Origin: Zelopaecilomyces penicillatus
Taxonomy: Eukaryota > Ascomycota > Sordariomycetes > Hypocreales > Pseudodiploosporaceae
Assembly (NCBI GenBank): GCA_005765155.1
Contig: VCCP01000002.1
Location: 1,674,001 to 1,738,000, forward strand
Length of the DNA stretch: 64,000 nt
Direction: 5' to 3'
The notes beneath the pieces are model-generated. The model made no database searches and was not told the DNA's origin. It saw only the letters and a list, made by a program, of their open reading frames with translations. This document shows positions 22,085 through 35,000 of this stretch, one piece after another. Made by a program: the position numbers and the translations under genes. Within the stretch, counting starts at the first letter, position 1. Each line of letters begins with the position of its first letter.

Positions 22085-22468
22085 TGTGCCGGTTCTGTTT
22101 GCTTTGCTGCTGTTCGACGACGAGGAAGATGTTGCGATACCGCTTGGTTGCGTTGGTCTTGGGGAAGCTATTCTGAGCTCCCTAGCAAGGCTGGCGCGAC
22201 GTTGGCGTTGACGCAGGCCAGGCGGCCACATTATAGACGTCACATGACGTGGCGGCTCTTCTGCTGTTTCCGTGGTTAGTCAGCACTCAACAGTGCCCCT
22301 CCGCATCGCCTCACCCCAGGCAGGCATCCAACCAACCCCGATATATCCCATACATCATTGTCACCACGCCATTCTCCCTCCTACAAACGCCGCCGCCGCA
22401 TTTCCCTTATATCAAAGAGGAATTGCAAAAGGACAAGTCGCCAGCAGCTTTATTCAAAAATCGCAATC
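22085..22468. promoter_or_regulatory. divergent promoter vma16 / toa2
   Basis: A 384-bp region between start codons containing both promoters. The side next to toa2 is C-rich and pyrimidine-rich. No defined motif is claimed. Confidence 0.5.
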
Positions 22469-22941
22469 ATGGCCAGCGGCGCGCAGTCATTTTACGAGCT
22501 TTACCGTAGGAGCAGGTATTACTGACTGCGCACCCTGCTCATGGGGCGTGCTTCCATTGCTCACTAACCCTGTCGCAGTATTGGGCTCGCTCTGACAGAT
22601 ACGCTCGACGACCTCATCAGCGATGGCCGCATCAACCCGCAGCTGGCAATGAAGATCCTAAGCAATTTCGATCAGGCGATTACTGAGGCACTCCAAAAGA
22701 ACGTCCGAAGTCGGCTGCAGTTTAAGGTTAATCCGCCTCTCCAAGGCGCGCAAGAGATGATAGAAAGGCTAACGGCTTGTGATTGTAGGGGAGCCTGGAT
22801 ACATACCGCTTCTGCGATGAAGTCTGGACCTTTTTGATAAAAAATGTCACATTCAAGATGGACAATGGCAGTCACTCTGTGCAGGCCGACAAAGTTAAGA
22901 TCGTTAGTTGCAACGCCAAGCGGCCCGGCGAGGGACAATGA
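22469..22941 (+). CDS. toa2: TFIIA gamma (small) subunit Toa2
   Basis: General transcription factor subunit that stabilises TBP on TATA DNA. Exons 22469-22515, 22579-22726 and 22789-22941 give 115 residues, the expected size. Conserved parts are the N-terminal helix segment FYELYRRSSIGLALTDTLD, then ALQKNVRSRLQFKGSLDTYR across the second junction, and the beta-barrel end FCDEVWTFLIKNVTFKM followed by VKIVSCNAKRPGEG. Introns are 63 and 62 nt, with a canonical CTAAC branch sequence in both. Compactness and full domain coverage make this a secure call. Confidence 0.95.
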
Positions 22942-23804
22942 TATGGCCAGGAATAGAACATTGAGACTGAGACCTCCGCCTTTCGTTACGAGAACGAGAC
23001 ATGTTCTTTCTCAATATGGTATCTTCTAAAAGGAAGATGGATATGTGCCTGCAACATTACATCAGCCTCGGCTGTAATTGCATTGGGCGGCGTTTAGGAG
23101 CCTCACGGCGACGCATGATTATGTATTATTATTAAAGGTCCTCTAACCGGGTTATAACTGGCGATCACAGATCGGGGATTAACTACAGATTGTCATGGTG
23201 TGGATGCCTTGCAAAGGGGCTCTCGGGCTTCGATCAAAGGATCGATGGGGACTACTACATAATTATCAAGTAGCTGGATTCTAACAAGTATGATATCAGT
23301 TATAGATTTAGACAAAACAAGAAAACCAAATAAATTGGATATGCGGTCCAATACCAACCCTAAGAGCCAAAGTGATGCGAAAGTCCCAGATTGTCCTGTA
23401 TAATGAATGGTCTCTAAATGACAATGGTGATGCTATTAAGACAATGGTCATCGCAACGCCACAGTGGCGTCAGTGGCTCCACTAGCTTTTACTCACCTGT
23501 ACTCACCTTAGCTTCGTCACCGAGCTCTGTGTCATTGACCCATCTTCCAAACCCACACTCAACCTTGTACCTGAGCACGCCAAACTCCACGTTTCCCAGC
23601 ACACCTATCCCCCCCCTAGAAATCATTGACTCCATGTATTCCCTTTTCATAGCCCCTTTTTAAAAATAAAGAAAACCCCGAACCTTCCGGATCACATAAG
23701 CCAGCACAAGAAGTTCTTGCCCAATCCCCACCACCCCTTAACCTAGAGCGAAGACTAGTGAGAAGAGATAAGAGTGTCTGGAACAGGAGAGAGGGCTCTC
23801 TATC
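22942..23804. other. intergenic between toa2 and the TMEM42-like gene
   Basis: No supportable gene. The right part (about 23480-23800) is C-rich and probably holds the promoter and leader of the next gene. Confidence 0.45.
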
Positions 23805-24857
23805 ATGGCGGTCCGTAAACGTCCGACCAAGAACAGCCGGTCGGACAATCCTGGAGCCGGCAACATCAGTATCAAGGCCGCCAGCGTGCCTGATAGTCAA
23901 GGAGCAGCCTCTGATAAAATGGATCGCCGGTTGAATGGACACGCACAGTGGATCTTCTTTGCCATGGCTAGTGGTGCTTGTGCTGCCTTTAACGGCGTGT
24001 TTGCAAAGCTGTAAGACCCAAAAACTACCAAATTACCTTTGAATGTATACTCTGGCTTTATGTTATTCCTGGTAACCACTCGAAGTTGGCAATTAACTAA
24101 TCATTCTTGAATTAAGGACCACGACGGAGCTCACTGCCCGTCTGTCTAGTAAGATTGCTCACGTCTTTGGCCTTGCAGAATATGAAAAGGCAGTCGAGTT
24201 TTCTGTGCGAGGTGTAAGTCAAGTCGAGGACCCTTTCCGTTCCGTCGAGTGGTAAACTCCTCTTGTGTATAATTTGGTCAACAGCGACAATCATTGATGT
24301 TGTACCGTTGTCTACAGATATTCTTTCTTCTGAATCTCAGTTTCAATGGCGTTGTAAGTTATTCGATCTACTCATCATACCATATCTCATCTTCATACCT
24401 CTTTCACACCCATATACCTCACCCCTCTTTCCGTATTAAGTTTACATATAAATCACCTTGTGTTCTAACATCTGAGTTCCAAATAACAAAGATGTGGTCT
24501 CTCTTCACCACTGCCCTTGCTCGTGGGACATCAGCCACCCAAGTTTCGATATTAAACACCTCCACCAACTTCCTCTTCACTGCCATGATGGGCATGATCA
24601 TTTTCTCTGAAGTCCTGCCGCCAATGTGGTGGGCCGGTGCGTCGCTCCTTGTTGCTGGCAGTGTCATTGCTGGCAGAAAAGATGAGGGTGAGAATGCTGT
24701 CTCCGCTGTCGATGACAGGGACTCTGCGGCAGCAGGAACCTATGAGGCAGTACCGGGCCATGAGAATGAAGAAGGTGAAGAAGAGGAGGCAACCAAGGGC
24801 GATGCAGACGAAGAAGATGTGTTGGATTTGGGTGATGTGGATAGAGAAACAAGGTAG
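23805..24857 (+). CDS. TMEM42-like DMT-superfamily membrane protein
   Basis: Four exons (23805-24010, 24117-24213, 24318-24353, 24492-24857) give 234 residues. After a basic N-terminus, hydrophobic helices follow: WIFFAMASGACAAFNGVFAKL, IFFLLNLSFNGVMWSLFTTAL, then STNFLFTAMMGMIIF and WWAGASLLVAGSVIAG. The pattern resembles TMEM42, a half-size member of the EamA/drug-metabolite transporter superfamily with unknown substrate. The tail is highly acidic (EEGEEEEATKGDADEEDVLD). Exon 3 is only 36 nt. An alternative acceptor ending at 24284 would also keep frame and add 11 residues, so the second intron end is uncertain. The gene is tail to tail with the CLC gene, 231 nt apart. Confidence 0.75.
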
Positions 24858-25088
24858 ATGATTTTGTTGGTAGTCGTTCATACCACTGGCTTCAACGAGG
24901 CAGCAAAAAGGGGGAGAACGTGAGCCGGGACATGTTTGATGACCAAACTATTAATTCATAGAGAGAGTGTCAAACGGTAATAGGCGGCGCATAGCCTCCA
25001 TTATTGTATCTAAACCAATGAAAACTTTCAATCCAAACAACGCCAAGCACAGTATGCTCCCTTGAAAAATAATCATCAGAAAAAACTC

Positions 25089-27900
25089 TCATCGTCTACT
25101 TTCCAACTCCACCCCATCGTCAACAAAGTCCTCATCCCCGTCCAAAATAGCCTCGCCCCTCGTTGTCCGCCCTCCAAGACTTCTATCGTCACCGCCGACT
25201 AGTTGATGCTCGCCAAGTCTTATCCTACCCCCCGAGGCACTTGAAACCTTTCCAGAAATCCAGCTGCCGAGTTTCATCAACGCCCGCCATAGCTGCTCCT
25301 GGCTCTCCGCAATGCGGTGGTCGTCCCTGGGGTTCTCCTCGGCCTCGACCTTGAACTGATATTTGAGACAATCTTTAGCAGTGACAAGGCCTGTGAGTTT
25401 CCCGTGGTACTCGACGAGAATCACTCGCGGCCCGATCTTGCGGAACAGCTCCATGACTGTTTCTAGAGGCAGACGGGGATGTGCGGTCACGGGTGTAGCG
25501 TCAATGTATCGGCTGAAGTCTAGTGATGAAGACGGAGAGGCGTCCAGGTGGACATTGATTGTTGGGGTCATCGGAGTAGCAGGACCCAGAGTTGGGTGTG
25601 GTGCAAATAAACATTTCGCATCTGGGGCAACCGGCCGTTCTCGACGAAGACGGTCAATGGCATATTGCAGCTCCGTCCGACCAATATAACCAACGAGTGT
25701 CTTGGAATGACTGTTCGCTACAATTGGGAATCCCTGATACCTTTCATCTGCAAGAAGTTGCTCAATCTCGTCTATCGCAAGGCCAGTTGCCGGTAAAGAC
25801 ACCACAGAAGTACGCATGACTTGGGAAACTGGTACCCCAAAATTGTGTTCTTCCTTGTTGTCCAGAAATGGGAAGCCGTTAAACCAGATCATCCGGTCTG
25901 CAATACCCCCTTTCCCAAATAGATCGCTGACGGCCTTGGTGACACCCACCACTATCATTGTCGGCAAGATGTATGTAAGAGCGCCAGTCAGCTCAAACAT
26001 GATGACCACAACGGAGACTGTGAGGTGCATTATGCCACTCAGAGCCGCCGCGGCACCTAAAAATGCATATGTCCCCGGGGTTATGCAGGGCTCGTCCGGT
26101 TTACACGCAGCGAAAAACACGCTTCCTGGGCTTGCCTCATGTATGGCTTGAACAATGATGCCGACAGTTCGCCCAAAGGATGCTCCAATGGCCATAGAAG
26201 GAACGAAGATACCTGCAGGCACTTTGCATCCGTATGAAATGATGACAAGGAATATCCTCAGTACTGTAGCAAGAGCCAGCGACACTATGTTGCCAAGTCG
26301 TTTGTCTGAATCGCAGAGACCGTGATAGTCCTCAGCCCCTTCACACTCGAGGAAGAGAATCTCCATACTTTCCGTCATGTCAATCTTCAAAAAGACATTT
26401 GGAAAGGCAATGATAGCAGTTCCAACTGCCAGTAACGTCGCTTCCAAGATGGCGTACTTGGAAAGGTACTTCTTTCGGAAAGTCTGGGCACGCAGGTTCC
26501 ATTTAATGACAAAGGCACCGTACAAACCTCCGAATATACCAATGATGATGTAGAAGACGATTTCGAAAAAGTGCCAGTCTCGATCGTATCTAACTTGGAA
26601 CATGACCAACTGGCCAGTCCTGAACGGGTTCATGGCCGCCAGCACAGCCGTTGCGACCAAGGCGCAGAAGTAGCTGCGCCAGAGAGTCTTGAGCGGAAAG
26701 TAGCTGGACATCTCTTCGAGCGAGAAGAGCACGCCGCCGATCGGGCTGCCAAAGGCAACGGCAACACCAGCAGCGGCGCATGCGCTCAGGATCTCTCTGG
26801 TCTTGGCTGCGTTGCCCCGATATTTGCTGAAGAGTCTTGAGATTACGTTACCAGTACACACGGCATAGTGAACGCTTGGCCCTTCCTTTCCAACAGATAG
26901 CCCGGAAGCAATGGCCAAGGGCAGGCAAACCGACTTGATGATGAGCGTCCAGAAACCCAGGAACCCCTTCATGACGAACCCGGCAATGATACATTTGATC
27001 TCCGAGATACCCGACCCAGCCGCGTAGGGAGCGAATGACTTAACCAGGGCGGCAGATACAAATGCAAACACAGTCTTCAAATAATCAGCTGGAACACTAG
27101 CCATTGATGTCCACATAGATTTAGGCCCTTACCGCAAACAGCATGTAAATGAAGTAGTTGAGCGGCCCGAAGCCGGTCCAGTGATGCCACTCTGCACATC
27201 CTGTCTAGATATCAGCAGAATGTCCAGACACCATACAGCGTATGGATCCTACCATTGTCCTCTCCCCAGCAGCAAAAGTTCTTATTAAGGTAGAAGGCGG
27301 TAGTGCAGTGCCCCATCTTGATATCCGAGAGCCACTCCGTCACGATGTTCAAGAAGGCCGCATTCAGGCCAATGGCTGCGCCGATGATTGTAACGACAAT
27401 CCAGCCCTGCGCCGCATCGTACGATTCCCAAAAGCGATATTTCCAGCCTGGTTGGCCGTGCTCGTACATGCCCGCGGCTCGTTTCCTGCGGGCCTTTCGT
27501 CTTGCCTGTTCCCGTGCGGCATCTTGTACCCAGTCTGCGCCGCCATATACGTATCAGCTTCGTTGTCCGCGATTTATGCTCCAGCTTGTGCGGCAGCACC
27601 TCCTCTGTCTCTAGGGCTGGTGATTGAAGGCCGCCATCTTACCTATCGTTGTAAAGTCCTAGAAGCTCAGCTCGTCAGTATACCTAAGTTGAGAGGAGAG
27701 AGGGTGGGATCGCAAAGCTGTGTTACCTCGTATCTTTTAATCTCAGCAATCTCCTCCTCGATCTGGGCCTGCGCTGGTGCAGGCTCGATAACTGCCTCCC
27801 CTTGCTCAGCATTGGACACGGCGAAGGAGACGCGTGAGCTGATGGATAGGCGCCGCCCCAGATGGGGACTTCGGCCGAAGGATGGGGATGGTGAGTTCAT
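25089..27900 (-). CDS. CLC-family chloride/proton antiporter with CBS domains (Gef1-like)
   Basis: Predicted endosomal or Golgi chloride/proton exchanger of the CLC-3/4/5 and Gef1 group. Exons 27900-27727, 27658-27643, 27534-27253, 27200-27133 and 27074-25089 give about 841 residues. Selectivity-filter motifs are GSGISEIK, GKEGPSVHY (gating Glu about 244) and AGIFVPSMAIG. The proton-side Glu lies in FSLEEMS (about 300-301), and both glutamates argue for exchange rather than a channel. Two CBS domains follow: one beginning VSQVMRTSVVSL, the second ending GLVTAKDCLKY. Exon 2 is a 16-nt microexon coding DFTTI, joined to DWVQDAARE. The fourth intron's acceptor (AAG at 27077-27075) is the least certain boundary. 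The start at 27900 is the first in-frame ATG. Confidence 0.92.
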
Positions 27901-29113
27901 GATGCCGGCTGGCAGAACATGGTGGCAAGATGCTCCGTCGTCTAGTGCTGGTCTCAAAGGCGTGTGCGAAGGGTCCTATTCGTCGAGGTAGGCGGTAAGG
28001 ACGTCTTTTGTTGGATGATGGAGTTGATAAATGCTGTTTCTTGTTTGAAGTAGACTACCTACCTATGTTGCAATAGCTTGTGGTAGCTGCTATGGCTGGA
28101 GGCTACGGCAAGGCTGAGCTACCGAAACTCCCTAGAGACATGACGTATATTCTCCTTCTCCGCTCCAAAAATACTCTATAAATCTATACTAGAATGCAAT
28201 GCTTCATGACGATCCTCAATTGATACTCAAAGGAAAAGTCACATGTGGGAAAGTCTGATAATGAACCTTGATATGCTTATTCTGCCATCGATGGTCCAGT
28301 CTCAGCCTCTTTGGAGTCCCCTAATCGTACCATACAGGGTGATTTAGTGGTTGAGCCCACCAAAAAGGTACCTATCTGAATAAATAGACCCCACCAAGCC
28401 CACTACAGCCTCTCAACTTTATCGCGTGAGACAACGCGCTTCAGCTTCACCTCATGAATCCTGTTAAATAAGATACGACTCCTCTGTAAAAAGCTACACA
28501 GAAGAACAAAAGCGCTCAACTTCTAATAAAGATTCGCCCTTCGTAACCGCGTCTGGCAGCTCTACAACGACTTGTTCATATCCAGCACCTCCTTCGGTTT
28601 TAACGTGAGAAGAAGGTTTTGTAAGTGCCTGTGCTCCTTGTCAATGCCACTCACACTCCCCATCACCTGCTTGACAATTTTCACACTCATCCCCAGACCA
28701 AGATTTCTCAGAATCCAAAAACGTTGAGATCCCTGATTCTTTTACTCAGATTATATAAACAAAGCTGGCATCATTGCTTTACAGCATACCGTCTGGTCCT
28801 TGTACTCGAGCTTCTCTAGCTTCAAACAAGACGTCCGTAAGCTCCATCATCACCCACTCTGCTTGGCGCTGGTGCTGCACACCCGAGGACATCTTCTAAG
28901 CGCAGATCCTGTTCGCCCAATCCCTTCACTCGCATAACCATCACTCTTTGCTAACCCAACATTCCCGACACTCATAAGCATCCTTGACACCCAGACCCAG
29001 GAGCTAACCTTGAGAGGATTTATTCACAGATTTACCATTTGAGCAGGTTATTGTAGATTGATATAGCCAGCCAACCGCTCTCATCCTCCTTTTCCCTTTT
29101 CTACACCGCAACC
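27901..29113. promoter_or_regulatory. divergent intergenic region CLC / dpb3
   Basis: A 1.2-kb region between the start codons of the CLC gene (minus) and dpb3 (plus), containing both promoters. A TACCTACC-type tract lies near 28053-28064. The last 500 bases before 29114 are C/T-rich, typical of a fungal leader. Open frames here are short and unconvincing. Confidence 0.45.
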
Positions 29114-29939
29114 ATGCCGTACAACACGACTGCCATACCTCCTAGAAAGGAGCCCACGGGACAGACTCAGCTCCCATGTAAGTCCAACACAATGAGAGCC
29201 TTGCATCTCTATAAAGAATTGAGGAGTTGCCGACTAACCATCCTGTTCCAGTGTCAAGGGTCAAGAAAATCATTAGCCAGGATCCAGAGATTCACATGTG
29301 TTCAAACAACGCCGCTTTCGTCATTACACTCGCTGCTGTTCGTCATTTCCTACATCTCTACCCCCCTCTGTATAAAGATCCATGATCGTCTAATTCGGTT
29401 GAAACAGGAAATGTTCATACAGCATCTCGCTGAAGAATCTCAAACTGAGGCAAAGCTAGAGCGCAAACCGCGGCGGAATATCCAATATAAGGATGTTGGT
29501 GAGAAGCCATCCAAACCCCAACACACACACGTGCTATTGAGTGTCTTGAAAAAAAGAAAGACCCAAACGCTGACCGGCGTCTCAACACCCAGCAAATGCA
29601 ATCTCACACCACGACCACCTAGAATTCCTAGAAGACGTCGCCCCCAAAACAGTCCCCTTCAAGAAAGCCAAAGCTTTAGCATTCACCGCCCAGGCCCGTA
29701 TCCGCGGCGACAAGACCGTCGAGAACAATGACCTACCATCCACCGCCGCAGACGCTGATGGCGACAGCAACAGCAGCATTGCCAAGCCGGTTATCATGAA
29801 TGGCCAAGGTGCCCCTTTCAGCGTGCCTCTGCATATTGACGAGCGGCACCGCTATGATGATCCCAACGACCAGCTGGAGCTCGAGATGAGACAGGCTGCT
29901 ACGCCACGTCGTGATGGGGATGTTCACATGACGGGCTAG
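29114..29939 (+). CDS. dpb3: DNA polymerase epsilon histone-fold subunit Dpb3 (CHRAC15-like)
   Basis: NF-YC/H2A-like histone-fold protein expected to pair with Dpb4 in the polymerase epsilon holoenzyme and possibly in an ISWI-type remodeller. Exons 29114-29177, 29252-29337, 29408-29498 and 29593-29939 give 195 residues. The fold spans about residues 22-100: LPLSRVKKIISQDPEI, then NNAAFVITLAAEMFIQHLAE across a junction, then the basic KLERKPRRNIQYKDV and HHDHLEFLEDVAP. The C-terminal half is disordered and acidic. All four exons join in frame and restore the fold. Dpb3 fits better than NF-YC because of the FLEDV ending, but CHRAC-type naming is equally valid. Confidence 0.86.
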
Positions 29940-30328
29940 CAACGTGTCATGATGATTCCAGTCTTAAAAAAGTCTTCGGGTGACTTTGCTTTACGTCAAT
30001 ACCTTGGTTTCAATGTGGGTAAGGAATGCCAATCGTGATATCTTGGCGTGCTGGAGAATTGTAACTGAGTACTCCAACAACATTCAATCACATCGTTTAA
30101 AGCCTTAGAACAAGAGTCGAATATCGTATTTATTGTCTTTACGATAAACTTTCTCCAGTCTATTTCTCACTCTGTGACCAAACACTGAATAAAAACAGCA
30201 TACACGGGCCATAAAATCTGTATTACTACCCGTGAGGGGTCATTGTGTATCCTGCCAGCTTCTCTAACCCAACCTATGTGTTTATTTCTTCTTCATTTAC
30301 CCTCGTAAATCTTTCCTTAGTCATGCCT
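29940..30328. other. convergent 3' intergenic region
   Basis: A 389-bp region between the stops of dpb3 and lea1. No gene; both 3' UTRs are expected here. Confidence 0.5.
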
Positions 30329-31457
30329 TTACTCCTCCATGGCATCCGCATGAATACCTGTCGGCAGCCGGCCCTCGTTCAACTCCTTTTCCAGCGCAAT
30401 AATTTCCTGCAGGCTTGTTGCCTTCTTGATCCTGTCCTGCAGCCTCTTCTTTTCAGCGTCCGTCAGTTTTATCCGGGAAAGCTTTGAGGGAGCCGCTGTT
30501 GAGCCATTGGCCACGACATCAAATGTTCGCGTCTTTTGACCCATGATCTAAATTAGCCAAAGTTAGCATATGACCTTGGATTATTTGCAATTTGAATTTT
30601 GGTAACCATGATAAACACTTACCTGTGATGCCAAGGCTGTTGGCTCTTCAACCGTGCCAAACAGCTCTCGCCCCTTTTGTCTCTCTGCCTCCTTGACCTT
30701 TTCGTAATCTAGGAATCTGACGCTAGGACATCTCCAGACCGTCCAGTAGCGATAATTCTACACAACGAGCCACTAATTAGTCACCAAATCCTCTCATTTC
30801 CCTCCTTCACCCCCAGAGCATCAAGCGCCAGAGTGGTGACGCGGGACATAAGCTAGGACTCACCTCATTCTTAGTGATGGGGTTCTCCACCAAAACCAAA
30901 TGCGTAAGACGCGACAGATCCCCAAGGGGGTCCAGATCTGCCAGCTCAGCTAGGTTGTTCGATGCAAGCACCAGGTTGGTCAGGTTGGGCACCGAGGCGG
31001 CCAGGGTGGACTGGATATTTGCCACACGATTGCGCGCCAGCAGCAGCGTCGTTATGCGTGGGGATAGCGGGAAGTTGCCCAGCACTTGAATATCGTTGTC
31101 GGTGAGATCAATAGCATCGTGGGGCTACATTGGCATAGCATCGTATCAGCAAGGTTCTTGTGTTCTTAAGAATAAGAAGAATGAATGGTGAATTCCGTGT
31201 ATGTTTTCAGAAGGGGAACGTAATAATAGAGATATGGGACTTACGCCTGCGACACCCAGGTTCTCAATAGCAGGGATTCGGTGTCCTGTTCACACGCCAC
31301 GAAGACGATCTTTGTATCAACTCTGCACTTCTCGCCAAGATCAAACAGTGTAGCATCTGCTCTTTTCCAAAAACGCACCTCGAAGATCAATCTCCCGCTC
31401 CTTGAGCGGGTTCAGATAGGAAAGGGAATCCCTGATGAGCTCGGCGGTGAGCCTCAT
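30329..31457 (-). CDS. lea1: U2 snRNP A' protein (Lea1)
   Basis: Leucine-rich-repeat protein that binds U2 snRNA with U2B'' in the spliceosome. Five exons (31457-31379, 31285-31245, 31124-30864, 30757-30623, 30547-30329) give 244 residues. It begins MRLTAELIRDSLSYLNPLKE, the family start. LRR units follow (IDLTDNDIQVLGNF, TTLLLARNRVANI, LTNLVLASNNLAEL, LTHLVLVENPIT), then the cap NYRYWTVWRCPSVRFLDYEK, which is diagnostic of U2A'. The C-terminus is basic and helical. Introns are 75-120 nt. The upstream out-of-frame sequence offers no better start. Confidence 0.94.
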
Positions 31458-32017
31458 CGTAGGCAACGTGGGCTATACAAAGGACCTCGTGTTTCTGCGG
31501 TGTGCTGGTTTTTTTGCTGGAGGAGAAGCTTGTCGCCTTTGCTATTGGCTTGGCGATTTCGCTGGAGGGAGAGGGGAGGGATGCAGCAGCTAGTCTGTTC
31601 AATTTGACTTCTGCCTGGTATTCTGTTGATTCCTACAGTCGTTGTAATATTTATATAGTCGTCGGGAAGGGGCGTGTGGCGGACCGTGGCATCGATGTTC
31701 GCGGGCAATGGAATGGTCGGTCTGGTGGTATTGGTGTGTTTTTAGGCGTTGCAGTGCGGGCAAGGCTGAGGACTCCTAGACAAGGCGGAGAAGGGAATTT
31801 TTGGTGCGGGACACACACCTGGAAGTCAAGCCACACCACATAAACTTCAAGCATATAGCTTACGCCACAGTCCACTTCATCACTCAGATTTCGCAGGCTA
31901 AACTCTGTCAACCATCGTATGTATCATGTATGTCATCTATTCATAAACACCACGTTTGTACGAATACATCTATCTCCTCTACACTATGTAATGAAAGAAA
32001 ACACTTAATCCCTTTCT
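31458..32017. other. intergenic between lea1 and vps15
   Basis: Promoter of lea1 and 3' flank of vps15. Short frames on both strands are composition-driven; no gene supported. Confidence 0.45.
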
Positions 32018-35000
32018 CTATTGAAACACAAACACAACGCCCGAACGATCCGCCGACAAGCTCATCGAGAATGGGTATTCCAACACAGCCACATCCAGTA
32101 TAGAGTCTAGATGCGACTGCAGAAGTTGTTGCTGCTGTGTTGATATCACCGTAGACCTTGGCGGCCGTGCAGTCCCTGATTTTCCTCGTCCAGCTGTTCC
32201 CGTGCCCGCGTTCGGCGCCGATGCTGCGTGGCGTGCGAATCGCTCCGTGTTCATGGTTAGGGATGTTGTTGGGTGTGAGCCAGTGTAAGTCGGCTGTTGC
32301 TCATCTGCATGAAGGCCGCTGTAGACGCAGGAGTTCTCGATACGAGATATGTCCCAGTATCTCAGCTTCTTGTCTGACCCTCCCGTAACAATAAAGGCGT
32401 GCCGGACATCTCTAGTGTCTTCGGCAAGCTCTGTTCCCACCACCATAGCCCGTACTCCACGGTCAGCGTTCGTTATGTCGCTGCTTTCTAGGTCGGTGGC
32501 AAACCGACCCAACATTCCTTCGGGTTTATCTTCATCAACATCCCATGCACTGTATCCCTTTGCGCCGTCCTTATTGCCGCCGGTCCGATATATTTCTCTG
32601 CATGTCGTCTTTTCCAGATCCCACACCGTCACCTCTCCTTGTCCGGTTCCCCCAGATACACATATCCATTTGCCCCGGCCCTTAGTCGGGTGCACGCAGA
32701 CCCGATATATAGAGCATTTGCCGGGGACCCCCCAACCCTTCAAACGCATCTTGAAGCGGAGATCCCACAAGTCTATAACACCATGAGACGTTCCAACGCA
32801 GAGCCAGTTTTTTCTCTTATCAATACAGAAACAGGTTGGTGTCCCATGGTGAACAGGGTTTTCCAGTACGTAGAGCAGCGTCATCATTTTCAAGTCGATG
32901 CCGAGGATCCTTGACTGGTTGGTGGCAATGATGAGCACAGAATTGGTTTCGTGCCGGAAATGCTCACACCAAACTGCGAACTCGCTTTGTGGAAGTTGAT
33001 ATTCTCGTAGCAATCTGAGCTTACCATATCTAATGACGCCACTTGCAGAAACAGTATCGACCTTGACAACATGAACACTGCCATCGCTTGCACAGCTCAC
33101 GAAACAATGCGAATTTTCAATGAAGCAGAGTGACAAAACCCGAGCGCCATCAGCGTGCTTGTAGGTTTGCCTGGATCGATGTGTAATGTTCCTTTCTAAC
33201 CTTGCCGAGTCCCAAACCCTCACCGCACCGTCATTACCGCCAGTGATGAAGAAGAGATGGTCAGGGGATACAGCAATCCGGTTTATAGGGCCCCTGTGCT
33301 CGCCAAACGTGCCGACGAGTTGTCCCTCTGGTCTCCAAGGGGGTTCATCCCTCATTTGAGCATTAGCAGCCCTGCTCTTACTGCGAGAGATCGGTTGTAC
33401 CATCGGACCAAATTCTAGTACATCGCGTGGAAAGTTGTCAATGTACATATTGTCCAGCATCCTTTGAATGTTGGGGTCTGTTCCTTCATAACTATGTCTT
33501 GATAGTCGCGGACCGGCACGTTCATCATTCTCATCCCGTGATGGTGCGGCCCGTGGTACAGCCGCTAGAGCAAAGGGGCCTTCGACTTGACCGAAGGCAT
33601 TGGTATCGCTGGTCCCAGTCTCGGGTATTGACTTATGCCCATCTTTGCGATCAAGGAGGCTTAGAGCACTGGATTGATGCCTCATCGCCCGTCGAGACGA
33701 GTATGGCCCATCTTGCACAGACATATCATCATCACCCCCTGCTCGAAGGCCACCAGCTGTGGGTGATACCCTTCTTGAGTCTATAGAGCTGGCTCGGCCG
33801 CTTCCAGAGGGCGACAATAGGCGGCCTGCCCCTGAAACTGGCCGGGGCCCAACGCTTTGAACCCGTTGTCTGTGGTTACCGGGTGTAGCACGCTTTCCCT
33901 TGGCAGTCGTGTCATCAATAGTCATAGAGGCATCCAGCAGCGCATCTGCGATAGTGTAAGGTTCATCAGGAGGATCAAGATTCGGTACAACTGTAGGATC
34001 TCGTAGAGGAGCATCGTTGAAGAAAATAGTCTGGGGCGAAACCCCAAGTTCCTTCAGTGAAATGAGCCCCGTGGGTACACTGGTTTCCCCCGTTGATTCT
34101 CTTGCTTTGATTCTGCTGAGACGCCAAATAAACTCACGCAAAGCTACCAGTTTGAACTCATCCTCTTGCTTCATCCCTAGGTTCCTCAGTTTTTCAAGCC
34201 ATTGGTCATCTTCATCATTACGACTGGCTTTGCTCAGCGAGCTCACAACCAAATCCTTTGACGATGGAACGGCTAGAGAGAGCCATGAGCCTTGGGCTGA
34301 TCCCTTCATTTTCGCCGCGGGCTTCCAGAATACACCTTTGTCAGTCTTCAGAGCCCATATCAAGACCTGATCAAAGACTGTTCGAGAAAGGGGCTTTTTC
34401 AAATTATCAAGCAAAGTGAGCTCAGAAAGGTCGGGGAGGCTGTCAACCTTGATGTAAGGCTTTATGAGTGGCATCAATGTGCATTTGACATCAGCCATAG
34501 GTAGAAACTTTGTAGACGCTGAGATAAATTCGGCGGCTGATTCACGTATAAAGATATTCGGGTGCATGGTAAATCGTGCCACCACGTCCACGAGCTCCCA
34601 GAGCTTGGGTCGAGAGAGGAGACCTAGTCCTGCAAGCTGCGCAAGCGAGTGCAAAGCTGCTTGTACCACAAACTCTTCAGTGTCGGTCAGAGCCTGAGCC
34701 ATTAGTGGTAGCATGAACTCCTCCAGGCTTGTACTTCCGATAAAAGTAGCAATGCCCACAATGGTGTCATAGAATGCGCACTTGAGCATCCAATCGGAGT
34801 CGTTGAGATATGTGAGCAGATGCGTGAGCAAGATATCATTCGAGTATTCTTGAAAGAACATGCACAGTTCAGGCACAGACGCCAGAAAGGCTCGTCGGAC
34901 GTGAGGATCCGGATCCTCCACCAGAGTCTTTGTGTGGCCCTCCAAAACTTCAAAAAGCTGTCTCCCAGCATTGTCAAATATGCTCTCAAAGTTTGCAGCG

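Noticed and set aside
22085..22231. 49-residue N-terminal extension of Vma16 from an in-frame ATG at 22231
   Set aside because: The extension is basic and Ser-rich, unlike the family, and lies in the shared promoter; the start at 22084 gives the usual N-terminus.
24285..24317. Extra 33 nt at the start of exon 3 of the TMEM42-like gene
   Set aside because: An acceptor at 24284 keeps frame, but the added residues interrupt the helix region; the later acceptor at 24317 gives a cleaner membrane segment. Not fully excluded.
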